A DNA stretch of 64,000 nucleotides from Porphyrobacter sp. LM 6 (GTDB taxonomy: Bacteria > Pseudomonadota > Alphaproteobacteria > Sphingomonadales > Sphingomonadaceae), in contig NZ_CP017113.1 in NCBI RefSeq assembly GCF_001720465.1, positions 62,001 through 126,000 of the forward strand. Direction: 5' to 3'. The notes beneath the pieces are model-generated. The model was not told where the DNA came from. It saw only the letters and a program-made list of their open reading frames with translations, and searched no databases. Both the position numbers and the translations under genes were made by a program. This document shows, in pieces, positions 34,799 to 51,369 of the stretch (the stretch's first letter is position 1; each line of letters starts with the position of its first letter).

Positions 34799-34854
34799 AA
34801 ATCGTTGAGTAAGTCGTCAAATAGACGGTCTACTCAGCGTGTTTGCAACGATTT
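34799..34854. repeat. Nested inverted repeat just 3' of tRNA-Leu
   Basis: AAATCGTTG (34799-34807) is the exact complement of CAACGATTT (34846-34854), and inside it TGAGTA (34806-34811) pairs with TACTCA (34831-34836). The structure begins 9 nt after the tRNA CCA and precedes the integrase relic. It could be a tRNA terminator, a processing hairpin or the remains of an integrase attachment region. Confidence 0.5.
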
Positions 34855-34879
34855 GCTGTTACGGATTGGTTCGAGTGTT

Positions 34880-35033
34880 GAAGCTCGAAAGTCGCAGAGC
34901 GGCTTGAACCTGTGGCGCTGGAAGCATCGCATCCATGGCATCGAGAAACGGCCTTCAATGGGCCGATATGCGGACGTCAGCCTCGCCGATGCCAGAGCGG
35001 CGCGGTCGGGGGCGGAAGCAGTGTTGGTGCGCC
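34880..35033 (+). pseudogene. Relic of a tRNA-targeting tyrosine integrase (DUF4102 arm-binding domain)
   Basis: In one frame the sequence reads SQSGLNLWRWKHRIHGIEK then RPSMGRYADVSLADARAAR. It is a clear match to the N-terminal DUF4102 domain of P4-type integrases, which read KLWRWKYRI..GKE...LGRYPDVSLADARxxR. The beginning of that domain and the whole catalytic part (core-binding and R-H-R-Y residues) are absent. The relic lies 90 nt after the 3' end of tRNA-Leu, the usual place for such an integrase. It marks a former genomic island; no right-hand direct repeat was found by eye. Confidence 0.7.
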
Positions 35034-35119
35034 TCGGCCGCCCTGCCTTCGGAGCAGGCGAGCCTGAAGCCTTGCGCGCGGTATGGGCCGTCCGGAAAGG
35101 CAGCCAGACCTGCTTTCAG

Positions 35120-35146
35120 ATGTTGACAATGATTTGCAATAACAGG
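35120..35146 (+). promoter_or_regulatory. Possible iron-responsive promoter of the TonB receptor gene
   Basis: TTGACA (35122-35127) could be a -35 element. The overlapping ACAATGATTTGCAATAAC loosely resembles Fur-type AT-rich hexamer repeats (and the TTGCAA of alphaproteobacterial Fur/Irr sites). It lies 40-60 bp before the ATG of a FecA-like receptor. The match is weak and rests mainly on context. Confidence 0.3.
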
Positions 35147-35183
35147 AAAGGCGAGCAGCGATTCATCCCTTTGCGGAGCCTCC

Positions 35184-37388
35184 ATGCCCTCGCCCGTCCT
35201 GCCTGCCCGTTCGCTGATAGCCCTGCTGCTCGCCTCTGCCGCCGCCCCCGCGCTGGCGGCCGAAGCGCCGGCGGAAAGCACGGGCGCGCCGGATAGCGCC
35301 AACCCCGGCGGGGCGACCTCGATCATCGTCACCGCCGGTCGCAGCGATGACCGCCTGCCCGACGAATCGGGCACGCTGATCTTCGCCGGCAAGCTTGGCG
35401 ATATCGCGGTGCTGGGCGACATTCCCCCCGTCCCCTCGCGCAACCTGCGCGTGGCGCTGGCGGACATTCCGGGCCTGCTTGTCTCGGAAGTCTCGAACGG
35501 GTCGTGGGCCTCGCTGTCCTATCGCGGGCTGGGCGAGCCGCACGAAAGCTGGAACATCCTCACGCTGCAGGATGCCGTGCCCGCTGTGCCCGACATGTAT
35601 TCCTACCCTGCGGGCTATTTCATCCCGCCGCTCGAGCTGGTCGACCGGGTTGAATTCATCCGCGGCGCATCGGGCCTGCTCTATGGGCCGCAGCCGGGCG
35701 GCGCGATCAACTACGTGATGCGCGGGCCGCGCCGCGAGGAAGGCGCCGAAGGCCAGGCGCGCCTCACGCTCGGCAGCTGGGACGCGCGCTCGGGCCTCGC
35801 TAATGTCGCTGTGTCCGACGGGCAATTCGCCGCCGATGGCTTCATTCAGTATTCCGAGGGCGACGGCCCGCGCCGCGTGAACAGCGATCACGAACAGACC
35901 TCGGCGCGGCTGCGCGGCCATTACATCGGCGATGCGGCAACGCTCACGCTGGCGCTGGATTACTATCAGGGCCGTTTCGGCGAACCCGGCGGGCTTTCCG
36001 CTGCCCGCCTTGCAGCCGACCGGCGCGACGGATCGACCGCGCGTGACCGGCTGCGGATCGAACGCTTCGCCCCGACGCTGGCGCTCGACTGGCAGGTGGA
36101 TGATCAGACGCAGGTCACCGCCCGCGCCTTCTACAGCCGCTTCGAGCGCGAAAGCTGGCGGCAGGCCGGCGGCAGTTTTGGGCAGGTGACGCCCTATGCC
36201 AACGTGCTGGTGCGCCAGTTGCAGGTGTTCGACACCGCCGGGATCGATCTGCGCGCGCGCCATGATTTCGGCGGGCAGAGCCAGCACAGCCTCACCATCG
36301 GCGTGCTCGGCCACACGTCGGATGCGCCGGTGTTCGTCGACAAGGGCGCGAGCAATGCCGATTTCACCGGCAGCGCAGGCGCACTCGCCCGCGCGCAGCG
36401 CAGCGGCGATACGCTGGCGGTGTTCGGCGAGGTGAAGCTCGGCTTCGGCGATGTGCAGATCGTCCCCGGCTTCCGGCTGGAACGCCTGCGCCAGCGCGTG
36501 GTCGAAACGCTCGACCTCAGCCTCGGCAGCGCCACCGGCGGCGCGCCGGGCGGGGCCAACGGGGTGCTGGGCAACCGCGAAGACACGCAGACCGTGCCGC
36601 TCTACGGGATCGGGATAACATGGGACGCGGGTGACAACCTGCGCTTCGTTGCCAATGCCAGCCGCGGGTTCAAGCCGCTGCTCTATAATGACGGCGTGAC
36701 CTTCCAGGCCGGGATCGATGCGGCGGGCACCTTCGATGCCTCCTACGCCTTCACGATCGAAGGCGGGCTTCAGGCCGAACCGGCAGACCCGCTGCGGATC
36801 GATGCGAGCCTGTTCCGGGTCGAATTCGAAAACCAGGTCGGTTTCCTCGCCGGCCCGCTGGTCGCAGCCCCGCCCTTCGGTGCGGTGGGCGCTGGCGGCG
36901 CGCGGCGGCAGAATGTCGGATCAATGCGCAACCAGGGCGTCGATCTGGCGGTACGGCTGGATCTGATCGGACCGGACGGGATCGCCAAGGGGGACAATAC
37001 CCTGCGCCTGTCGACCAACCTGCAACTGCTCGATGCCGATTTCACCGATGGTGCGGCGGATGGCTTCACCCCGCAATATGCGCCAGAGCACCTGCTCCGC
37101 TCGACGCTGGCGTGGATGGGCAAGGATGGCGCGCGGGCGGCGCTGACCTTCACCTCGGTCGGCGACCAGCAGGGGGCGGACAACAACGTCGCCGATTTCT
37201 TCCTGCCGGGTTACGAGGTTCTCGATGCCTCGGTCGAATGGCCGGTGGCGGGCGGGTTCACGATCGGCGCGGGGGTGAACAACCTGCTCGATGAGGACTA
37301 TGCCGGGCGCGTGCGGCCGGGCGGGGGCGGCGGGTTCGATCCGGGCGCGCCGCGCAACGTGTTCTTGTCGATCGGCTGGCGCGGCTAG
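35184..37388 (+). CDS. TonB-dependent outer-membrane receptor, FecA/siderophore-like
   Basis: This 734-aa protein starts with a signal peptide (LIALLLASAAAPALA). A plug domain follows (NLRVALADIPGLLVSEV, SLSYRGLG, VEFIRGASGLLYGPQPGGAINYVMRGP), then a 22-strand barrel region with GFKPLLYNDGV and the C-terminal DEDYAGRVRPGGGGGFDPGAPRNVFLSIGW. The terminal aromatic residue near the end (W before RG) fits outer-membrane beta-barrels. The plug resembles FecA-type ferric-dicitrate or ferric-siderophore receptors. No FecI/FecR or TonB genes are adjacent. The gene lies immediately downstream of the integrase relic at tRNA-Leu and may have arrived with that element, although codon use is similar to the surroundings. 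Confidence 0.9.
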   Translation: MPSPVLPARSLIALLLASAAAPALAAEAPAESTGAPDSANPGGATSIIVTAGRSDDRLPDESGTLIFAGKLGDIAVLGDIPPVPSRNLRVALADIPGLLVSEVSNGSWASLSYRGLGEPHESWNILTLQDAVPAVPDMYSYPAGYFIPPLELVDRVEFIRGASGLLYGPQPGGAINYVMRGPRREEGAEGQARLTLGSWDARSGLANVAVSDGQFAADGFIQYSEGDGPRRVNSDHEQTSARLRGHYIGDAATLTLALDYYQGRFGEPGGLSAARLAADRRDGSTARDRLRIERFAPTLALDWQVDDQTQVTARAFYSRFERESWRQAGGSFGQVTPYANVLVRQLQVFDTAGIDLRARHDFGGQSQHSLTIGVLGHTSDAPVFVDKGASNADFTGSAGALARAQRSGDTLAVFGEVKLGFGDVQIVPGFRLERLRQRVVETLDLSLGSATGGAPGGANGVLGNREDTQTVPLYGIGITWDAGDNLRFVANASRGFKPLLYNDGVTFQAGIDAAGTFDASYAFTIEGGLQAEPADPLRIDASLFRVEFENQVGFLAGPLVAAPPFGAVGAGGARRQNVGSMRNQGVDLAVRLDLIGPDGIAKGDNTLRLSTNLQLLDADFTDGAADGFTPQYAPEHLLRSTLAWMGKDGARAALTFTSVGDQQGADNNVADFFLPGYEVLDASVEWPVAGGFTIGAGVNNLLDEDYAGRVRPGGGGGFDPGAPRNVFLSIGWRG

Positions 37389-37450
37389 GCTTGCCCTAGA
37401 CCCCCTCTAGACCCCCCGTAGACCCGTGTTCCACGTGGAACACTGACCTA

Positions 37451-38809
37451 TCAACGGGCAGCCTGTGCCAGCCGTGCGCGCGCCTCGGCCTCGCCGATCA
37501 GCGGCAAGAGCTCGCCCATGTCGGGGCCGTGGTCCATGCCGGTCAGCGCCTGCCGCAGCGGCAGGAACAGCGGCTTGCCCTTGCGCCCCGTCGCTTCCTT
37601 CAGCGCATTGGTGAGCGCGCCCCAAGGATTATCGCCCCATGCGAGAAGCGCCGCGGCCTCCGCGAGAAACGCCTTGTCTTCGCTGGAGAAGTCCGGCTGC
37701 ACAATCGGCCCGGTGACCAGCGTCCACCAGCTTTCCGCCTCGCCCACGTGCGCCAGATTGGGCCGGATCGCGTGCCATCCGGCCTCGTCCATGCCCCCGG
37801 GCAAGCGGTGCTGCACGGCGGCGAAGGGAAGCTGATGGACAATCGCCGCGTTGAGCCGTTCGAGATCCTCCTCGTCAAACTTCGCCGGCGCCCGCCCGAA
37901 ATGCGCCAGATCAAAGCTGGAAATCAGCAAGTTACGATCCGCGATCGGCTCAACCGGCTGCGACGTCCCCAGCCGCGCCAGCAGCGCGATGATCGCCTCG
38001 GGCTCGATCCCCCGCTCGCGGAAAGCATCGCAGCCGAGCGAGCCCAGTCGCTTGGAAAGCTTGCCCTCGCGCCCCACAAGCAGCGCTTCGTGGGCGAAGG
38101 TGGGGAGCGTTTTTGCTGCACTTTCTGCCGCAGCAAAGCCCGCAGCAAAAAGTGCGGTAAAGATCTGAATTTGCACGGCAGTATTGGAGACGTGATCCTC
38201 GCCGCGGAGCACCTGCGTGATGCCAATATCGATGTCGTCGACCGCGCTCGGCATCATGTAGAGCCACGTTCCGTCAGCGCGGCGGATCACCGGATCGGAG
38301 AGCTGCGCGGCATCGAATTTCTGCGTGCCGCGAATACCGTCTTCCCACTGGATCGGCTCGGCATGATCGAGCAGGAAGCGCCAGTGCGGCGCGATGCCTT
38401 CAGCCTCCTTCGCAGCGCGGTCAGCTTCCGTCAGCTTCAGCGAAGCGCGGTCGTAGATCGGCGGCAGGCCGCGCCCGAGCGCGATCTTGCGTTTGACCTC
38501 GAGCTCCTGCGCGCTCTCGTAGCATGGATAGATCCGCCCCGCCGCCCGCAGCGCGGCAAACGCCGCCTCGTAACGATCTAGCCGCGCGGACTGGCGCTCC
38601 TCGCGGTCCCAATCGAGGCCGAGCCAGGCGAGATCGGCGCGGATCGCATCGACATAGTCTTCGCGGCTGCGCTCGGCATCGGTGTCGTCGATCCGCAGGA
38701 TGAACTGCCCGCCGGCCTTCTTCGCCAGCATCCAGTTGTGGAGCGCGGTGCGGATATTGCCGACGTGCAGCCGGCCGGTCGGCGAAGGGGCGAAGCGGGT
38801 GGTGGTCAT
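37451..38809 (-). CDS. gltX: Glutamate--tRNA ligase
   Basis: This 452-aa class I synthetase has RFAPSPTGRLHVGNIRTALHN, where HVGN is the HIGH box, ILRIDDTDAERS, LRGEDHVSNTAVQ and KLSKRLGSLG (KMSKS equivalent). It starts at ATG 38809. Between VSNTAVQIQIFTAL and PTFAHEALLVG there is an extra segment FAAGFAAAESAAK not expected from relatives, where ALGAPPPxFAHEALL is usual. At the DNA level it is a nested palindrome (38110-38151), suggesting an inserted palindromic element translated in frame. The rest looks intact and functional. Convergent with the TonB receptor gene. Confidence 0.92.
   Translation of the reverse strand: MTTTRFAPSPTGRLHVGNIRTALHNWMLAKKAGGQFILRIDDTDAERSREDYVDAIRADLAWLGLDWDREERQSARLDRYEAAFAALRAAGRIYPCYESAQELEVKRKIALGRGLPPIYDRASLKLTEADRAAKEAEGIAPHWRFLLDHAEPIQWEDGIRGTQKFDAAQLSDPVIRRADGTWLYMMPSAVDDIDIGITQVLRGEDHVSNTAVQIQIFTALFAAGFAAAESAAKTLPTFAHEALLVGREGKLSKRLGSLGCDAFRERGIEPEAIIALLARLGTSQPVEPIADRNLLISSFDLAHFGRAPAKFDEEDLERLNAAIVHQLPFAAVQHRLPGGMDEAGWHAIRPNLAHVGEAESWWTLVTGPIVQPDFSSEDKAFLAEAAALLAWGDNPWGALTNALKEATGRKGKPLFLPLRQALTGMDHGPDMGELLPLIGEAEARARLAQAAR
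38110..38151. repeat. Palindromic element inserted in gltX
   Basis: Outer arms TTTTTGCTGC (38110-38119) and GCAGCAAAAA (38142-38151) are exact complements. Inside them CTTTCTGC (38121-38128) pairs with GCAG-c-AAAG (38130-38138). The 42-bp unit is divisible by three, keeps the gltX frame and encodes an Ala-rich stretch in gltX absent from typical relatives. It resembles the behaviour of Rickettsia palindromic elements. Confidence 0.55.
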
Positions 38810-38850
38810 GGCCGCGAGCGGTAGAGCGCCCGGCGGCGGCCCGCAAGCGT

Positions 38851-39291
38851 TCAGACCGCCCGCAGTTCTGCTGCCGCCAGCGCGAGCGCATTCTCCCACA
38901 GGCGGGGCGCACGATCGGGGCGGATCAGCCCGGCGACGGCATCTTCGAAGCCGAGCCGGTCCCCGCGCGCGGCGGCATCGACGAAGGCCCCGATGGTCGC
39001 TTCGTCATGGCTCATCAAGCGGCAGCAGAAGCGCGAGACGTGGATGTTCTCGGGCCAATTAGCGGAGATGGCATGGGCGAGGATCAGCGCTTTGGCGGCG
39101 ATCTCCACTCCGCCCAGCCGCACCGCCAGCTCCGGCACCGGATCGCGGCCCACCCGCTCGTGCAGCGCGATCAGACGCAGCGCATGGATGAAGCGCCCAC
39201 CAATCGGCCCCAGCGCCTCGACCCTCGGGGGGCGGGCCAGCGCGGCAATCGTGTCGCGGGCGGTAGCGGAGGGGGTGGGCTGTTGCGGCAT
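38851..39291 (-). CDS. Conserved hypothetical protein, helical
   Basis: This 146-aa protein is of unrecognised family, mostly helical and Ala-rich with no signal peptide or membrane segment. Notable segments are GGRFIHALRLIALHERVGRDPVPEL, LAHAISANWPENIHVSRFCCRLMSHDEATIGAFVDAAARGDR and RAPRLWENALALAAAEL. The composition and codon use look like a real gene, and it fits the 42-bp-spaced position just upstream of gltX on the same strand, so it may be its operon partner. No function is proposed. Confidence 0.65.
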   Translation of the reverse strand: MPQQPTPSATARDTIAALARPPRVEALGPIGGRFIHALRLIALHERVGRDPVPELAVRLGGVEIAAKALILAHAISANWPENIHVSRFCCRLMSHDEATIGAFVDAAARGDRLGFEDAVAGLIRPDRAPRLWENALALAAAELRAV

Positions 39292-39382
39292 GGGACCTCG
39301 CTTGAGTCTTCCGGTAGGAGAGCCCCTGATCTATCTTTATTGCGAACGCGTTGCAATAGCGATTAATGCGCTTCAGCCAAAG

Positions 39383-39414
39383 AAAAACCCCGCCGGAGGA
39401 ATGCTCCGGCGAGG
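39383..39414 (-). terminator. Intrinsic terminator of rpoBC
   Basis: On the minus strand CCTCGCCGGAG (39414-39404), 5-nt loop, CTCCGGCGGGG (39398-39388) pair over 11 bp with one G-U, followed by TTTTT (39387-39383). It lies 35 nt downstream of the rpoC stop. Confidence 0.85.
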
Positions 39415-39448
39415 CTTCTGATGTTTGGCGCGAGGCCGACGGGGAGAC

Positions 39449-43750
<4,302 letters not shown>

Positions 43751-43817
43751 GACTGTGTTCCCTTAGTGGGATGAAACTCTTGGGCGGATGAGGCGGGGGT
43801 GCTGGACCCCGCGCCCC

Positions 43818-48008
<4,191 letters not shown>

Positions 48009-48430
48009 GGAGACTTGGGCCTCTTCAATTAGGCCGCACGAGTGGCTCGCGCGGACGGGAAAACTTCGCTGCGTTCCACGCGAAAGGTGCCATTTCCAAC
48101 GCACAAATGCCGCGTGCCCAACCCTGCTCTGATGGCATGGCTGGCAGCAGCACTTCGATTTGCGTCGCGAATTGGCGTGGCGCCGCTTCCATTCCCAGAC
48201 CGATCCCCGCGCATGAATCAGTCTTGCTCGAAGCTGACGCGAGCGGCGCATGTAGGATTGCCCCCGCCCGGTGTCAACGCCGCGGTTTCGCGGCAAGGGG
48301 GCGCGTTTGGCCGTTTACCGCAAAACAACGCGCTCAATATCGTTTTTCAATATTATTGATTGACGATAAGCCGCGAATCGGATTAGAGAGCATTTATCGA
48401 ATCACAATGTGCTCTAGAAAGGAAAACGAT
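48009..48430. promoter_or_regulatory. Divergent promoter region between rpoB and the DUF2975 operon
   Basis: These 422 bp carry no gene. The rpoB-proximal half is GC-rich leader. The right part is AT-rich (48330-48420) and has an inverted repeat AGAGCA (48387-48392) / TGCTCT (48410-48415) directly before the SD of the small exported-peptide gene, plus a TTGATTGACG at about 48356-48365 that could hold a -35. It must contain the promoter of the essential rpoBC operon. Confidence 0.5.
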
Positions 48431-48568
48431 ATGACCCGCATTGCCAACTCCGCCCTCGCCGCCTGCGCCGCGATGGTTCTCTCGCTTGTGTCGATCGGCG
48501 CGATCGTCACCGTTCCCCCGGCGGAGGCTGCGGCGCCCGCCGCGCTCGACCTTCCGGTCTTCGCCTGA
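48431..48568 (+). CDS. Small exported peptide, 45 aa
   Basis: The 45-codon gene encodes a signal-peptide-like sequence: NSALAACAAMVLSLVSIGAI followed by PPAEAAAPAALDLPVFA, leaving only a short mature tail. AAAGGA lies about 9 nt before ATG 48431, and the stop is 23 nt before the DUF2975 gene, so it is probably the first gene of that operon. It could be a real small secreted peptide or a leader. No family is recognised. Confidence 0.5.
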   Translation: MTRIANSALAACAAMVLSLVSIGAIVTVPPAEAAAPAALDLPVFA

Positions 48569-48591
48569 CATTCGCCAGAAGGAACACAGCC

Positions 48592-49146
48592 ATGATCAAG
48601 TCCGACAAATCCACCGACCTCCTGCTGCTGGCGGGCAAGGTCATTACCGTCCTGATGCAAGGCGCGATGGGCTTCGGCGCCTTCGTGCTGGTCCTTGTCG
48701 CCGGTGCGCTGGCGTTCAGCCGCGACACGATCGAGGCCGAAATCGCTGCCGAGACCGGCCACGCCGATCTCGCCCTGCCGCTCTTCGCCAGTTTCGGCGT
48801 GTTGCTGGTCGGGTTGGCGATTGTCGCCACGCTGTTCGTGTTCTTCGGCAAGCTTCGGGCGATCATCAACACGGTGAGCGAAGGCGATCCCTTCGTGCCC
48901 GACAATGCCGATCGGCTGAGCCTGATGGCGTGGCTGATGCTCGGGGTCCAGCTGCTGGTTCTGGCGGCCGTTCCCTTCGCCCTCCAGCTTGGCGAATTCG
49001 CACGGAAGTTCGGTGAGGATGCCCAAATCGAGGCCAACGGCGATTTTGACCTCAGCGGCATTCTGCTGATCATCATCCTGTTCATCCTTGCCCGCGTGTT
49101 CCGCCACGGCGCCGCGATGCGCGAAGACCTGGAAGGGACCGTGTGA
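48592..49146 (+). CDS. DUF2975-family membrane protein
   Basis: This 184-aa protein has four predicted membrane segments: VITVLMQGAMGFGAFVLVLVAGAL, LFASFGVLLVGLAIVATLFVF, LMAWLMLGVQLLVLAAVPFAL and GILLIIILFILARVF. A cytosolic loop GKLRAIINTVSEGDPFVPDNADRL is the DUF2975 hallmark, and the C-terminus is RVFRHGAAMREDLEGTV. Its stop overlaps the start of a small XRE gene (TGATG). DUF2975 membrane proteins are regularly paired with YozG-like HTH proteins; the role of the pair is not established. Confidence 0.85.
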   Translation: MIKSDKSTDLLLLAGKVITVLMQGAMGFGAFVLVLVAGALAFSRDTIEAEIAAETGHADLALPLFASFGVLLVGLAIVATLFVFFGKLRAIINTVSEGDPFVPDNADRLSLMAWLMLGVQLLVLAAVPFALQLGEFARKFGEDAQIEANGDFDLSGILLIIILFILARVFRHGAAMREDLEGTV

Positions 49147-49388
49147 TGCCCCCGATCAACGACGACCTCGAAGGAGCCCGCATCATGGTCAAGCTTGACG
49201 ACCTGCTCTACGCCCGCCGCATGACGCTGACCGACCTCTCCGAGCGGGTCGGCCTCACTCTCGCCAACCTGTCGATCCTCAAGACCGGCAAAGCCAAGGC
49301 GATCCGCTTCTCCACCCTCGCAGCAATCTGCCGCGAGCTGGAGTGCCAGCCGAGCGACCTGCTGAGCTACCGCATCGAGGACGCGTAA
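49146..49388 (+). CDS. YozG-like XRE-family regulator
   Basis: This 80-aa HTH protein contains IMVKLDDLLYARRMTLTDLSERVGLTLANLSILKTGKAKAIRFSTLAAICRELECQPSDLLSY, the compact YozG/XRE form of one HTH with no extra domain. ATG 49146 overlaps the DUF2975 stop by one base (TGATG); an internal ATG at 49185 could also serve. Probably the regulator of this three-gene operon. Followed by a hairpin terminator at 49426-49447. Confidence 0.85.
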   Translation: MPPINDDLEGARIMVKLDDLLYARRMTLTDLSERVGLTLANLSILKTGKAKAIRFSTLAAICRELECQPSDLLSYRIEDA

Positions 49389-49425
49389 GCCCAAATTGCT
49401 TGACTCTTGCGCCTGATCCCCTAAA

Positions 49426-49447
49426 GGCCCGCCCCGACCGGCGGGCC
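49426..49447 (+). terminator. Hairpin after the DUF2975/XRE operon
   Basis: GGCCCGCC (49426-49433), 6-nt loop, GGCGGGCC (49440-49447): a perfect 8-bp stem 38 nt after the XRE stop. Only a weak T content follows (TCGTGCTTTG), so termination strength is uncertain. Confidence 0.55.
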
Positions 49448-49459
49448 TCGTGCTTTGTC

Positions 49460-49707
49460 CGGTCATCCGTCCGAGACAGTTGGTGAGAGCAATCAGGCTC
49501 TCTTAATTTCCAGCCTAGACGGGGAAACGAGATTTTGCCGGGCAGCCTTGCAAGGGTCTGCCCTGCCCGTGCCTGATGGCACACCCTCCTTCCCTATCGA
49601 CGGACTCGCCCGTGTTCGGGGCCGCAAGGCTTTCGCGCGCGGACAAACGTAGCCGGCCGCTTGCGGGGAGCCATTCCCGTCTGCGGTCAAATGTGAAGGA
49701 GTATGGC
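49460..49707 (+). ncRNA. rplJ leader, probable L10/L12 autoregulatory region
   Basis: The 250-nt untranslated leader of rplJ contains GAGACAGTTGGTGAGAGC and further hairpin-forming blocks such as GCCGGGCAGCC...GGTCTGCCCTGCCC. In many bacteria this position holds the L10 leader that binds the L10(L12)4 complex to repress translation. No gene is open here with support. The assignment is based on position and structure rather than a covariance search. Confidence 0.5.
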
Positions 49708-50220
49708 ATGGATCGTTCGCAGAAAGCCGACGCGGTTGCCCAGCTCAATGCGGTCTTCAACGAGGTTGCCGTGGTGGTTGTCACCCGTAACCTCGGCATG
49801 ACGGTGGCTCAGTCCACCGACCTGCGTACCAAGATGCGCGATGCTGGTGCGTCCTACAAGGTTGCGAAGAACCGTCTCGCCAAGCTCGCCCTCGAAAACA
49901 CCGACTATGTCGGGCTTGGTGACATGCTCACCGGTCCGGTCGGGCTGGCCTGGTCGACTGACCCGGTCGCGGCTGCCAAGGCCGCTGTCGACTTCGCGAA
50001 GTCGAACGACAAGCTCGAAATCGTCGGCGGTTCGATGGGTTCGGTCGTCCTCGACGAAGCCGGGATCAAGGCGCTTGCCACGATGCCGAGCCTCGACGAA
50101 ATGCGCGCCAAGCTCATCGGTCTGGTCAACGCCCCGGCGACGAAGATCGCCCAGGTCGTTACCGCGCCCGCCGCGAAGGTCGCCCGTGTGTTCGCCGCTT
50201 ACGCGGACAAGGCAGCCTAA
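49708..50220 (+). CDS. rplJ: 50S ribosomal protein L10
   Basis: This 170-aa stalk-base protein contains MDRSQKADAVAQLNAVFNE, VVVVTRNLGMTVAQSTDLR, YKVAKNRLAKLALE and LVNAPATKIAQVVTAPAAKVARVFAAYADKA. It anchors the L7/L12 dimers. ATG 49708 has AAGGAG 6 nt upstream, so the longer open frame is rejected. It forms an operon with rplL 69 bp downstream. rplK and rplA, usually just upstream, are not here. Confidence 0.98.
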   Translation: MDRSQKADAVAQLNAVFNEVAVVVVTRNLGMTVAQSTDLRTKMRDAGASYKVAKNRLAKLALENTDYVGLGDMLTGPVGLAWSTDPVAAAKAAVDFAKSNDKLEIVGGSMGSVVLDEAGIKALATMPSLDEMRAKLIGLVNAPATKIAQVVTAPAAKVARVFAAYADKAA

Positions 50221-50289
50221 GAGACGTTTTTCGCCAGACGAAACAATCTTGGGGCATTTTCGCCCCGCCACAATTTGGAGTGAACCATC

Positions 50290-50667
50290 ATGGCCGATAT
50301 TGCCAAGCTTGTTGAAGAACTTTCGAAGCTGACCGTGCTCGAAGCCGCCGAACTCGCCAAGGCGCTTGAAGAAGCGTGGGGCGTGAGCGCTGCTGCTGCT
50401 GTTGCTGTGGCTGCTGGCCCGGCTGCCGGCGGCGACGCCCCGGCTGCTGAAGAGCAGACCGAATTCGACGTCATCCTGACCGGCGACGGCGGCAAGAAGA
50501 TCCAGGTGATCAAGGAAGTCCGCGCCATCACCGGCCTGGGCCTGACCGAAGCCAAGACCCTCGTGGAATCGGCTCCGAAGGCGCTCAAGGAAGGCGTTTC
50601 GAAGGCTGAAGCCGAAGAAGTTAAGAAGAAGATCGAAGAAGCCGGCGGCACCGTCGAGCTCAAGTAA
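50290..50667 (+). CDS. rplL: 50S ribosomal protein L7/L12
   Basis: This 125-aa stalk protein has an N-terminal dimerisation helix ([25 protein letters not shown]), a flexible Ala/Pro hinge and the C-terminal factor-binding domain [40 protein letters not shown] lies 8 nt before the ATG. A strong terminator follows at 50719-50748. In most bacteria rpoBC come next in the same direction; here they are on the opposite strand to the left. Confidence 0.98.
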   Translation: MADIAKLVEELSKLTVLEAAELAKALEEAWGVSAAAAVAVAAGPAAGGDAPAAEEQTEFDVILTGDGGKKIQVIKEVRAITGLGLTEAKTLVESAPKALKEGVSKAEAEEVKKKIEEAGGTVELK

Positions 50668-50718
50668 GCGCGAAAGGCGCGACCTTGCGCCTTTCCGGTT
50701 ACACCGGATCAAAAGAAG

Positions 50719-50748
50719 GGCGTCGCCAGCAATGGCGGCGCCTTTTTT
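50719..50748 (+). terminator. Intrinsic terminator after rplL
   Basis: GGCGTCGCCA, loop GCAA, TGGCGGCGCC (one T-G pair) followed by TTTTTT. Nearly the same stem and the same GCAA loop occur again at 51370-51397. Confidence 0.88.
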
Positions 50749-50825
50749 GTTTACTCGCCCCTGCCGCAAGCTAACACCGGAAGCGATCCTGCAACGGGAT
50801 CCTTTGGGAGAGGGGTGCAAAATCA

Positions 50826-51341
50826 ATGAAATGGAAGACTCTCGCGCTCGCCGCCATGGCGGGCGTCTCGCTGAGCGGCTGTGCCACCGTGATGAACGGC
50901 ACAAACATCGATTACACCACCACGACCGACCCGACCGGGGCCGACGTGGTGTTCCTGAACGGGCTCAAGTGCACCTCGCCCTGCACGCTTGAACTGAAGC
51001 GCGGCGCGGATACCCGTGTCGACATCAGCAAGCCGGGTTACGAGCCGGTCTATGTCCTGATCCAGTCGCGCCTCGCCGGTTCGACCTTCGGCAACATCCT
51101 TGCCGGCGGGATCATCGGCGGCGTGGTCGATGGCGGCAACGGCGCGAGCAACACGCTCAGCCCGCGTCCGCTGATGGTGCGCCTTTCGCCGACCGGCTCG
51201 GGCAAGCCCGCGATGCTGCTCGACAAGGACGGCAAGGACCTGATGACCGTCACCGAGCACAACGACAAGGTGCGTGCCGACGTCGCCAAGACGATCGGGC
51301 TCGAATCCGCCGGCATGAGCAAGAACGACCCGGCCCAGTAA
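50826..51341 (+). CDS. PEGA-like lipoprotein
   Basis: This 171-aa protein has a lipoprotein signal (LALAAMAGVSLSGC) giving an N-terminal acylated Cys. A PEGA-like beta domain follows: TDPTGADVVFLNGLKCTSPCTLELKRGADTRVDISKPGYEPV, with two cysteines that may pair. A Gly-rich hydrophobic segment (FGNILAGGIIGGVVDGG) comes next. It resembles a group of alpha- and gammaproteobacterial outer-membrane lipoproteins of unknown role. It stands between two nearly identical terminators, so it is a monocistronic gene. Confidence 0.75.
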   Translation: MKWKTLALAAMAGVSLSGCATVMNGTNIDYTTTTDPTGADVVFLNGLKCTSPCTLELKRGADTRVDISKPGYEPVYVLIQSRLAGSTFGNILAGGIIGGVVDGGNGASNTLSPRPLMVRLSPTGSGKPAMLLDKDGKDLMTVTEHNDKVRADVAKTIGLESAGMSKNDPAQ

Positions 51342-51369
51342 GCCGCATCGGTTACCGGAAACAAAGGAA

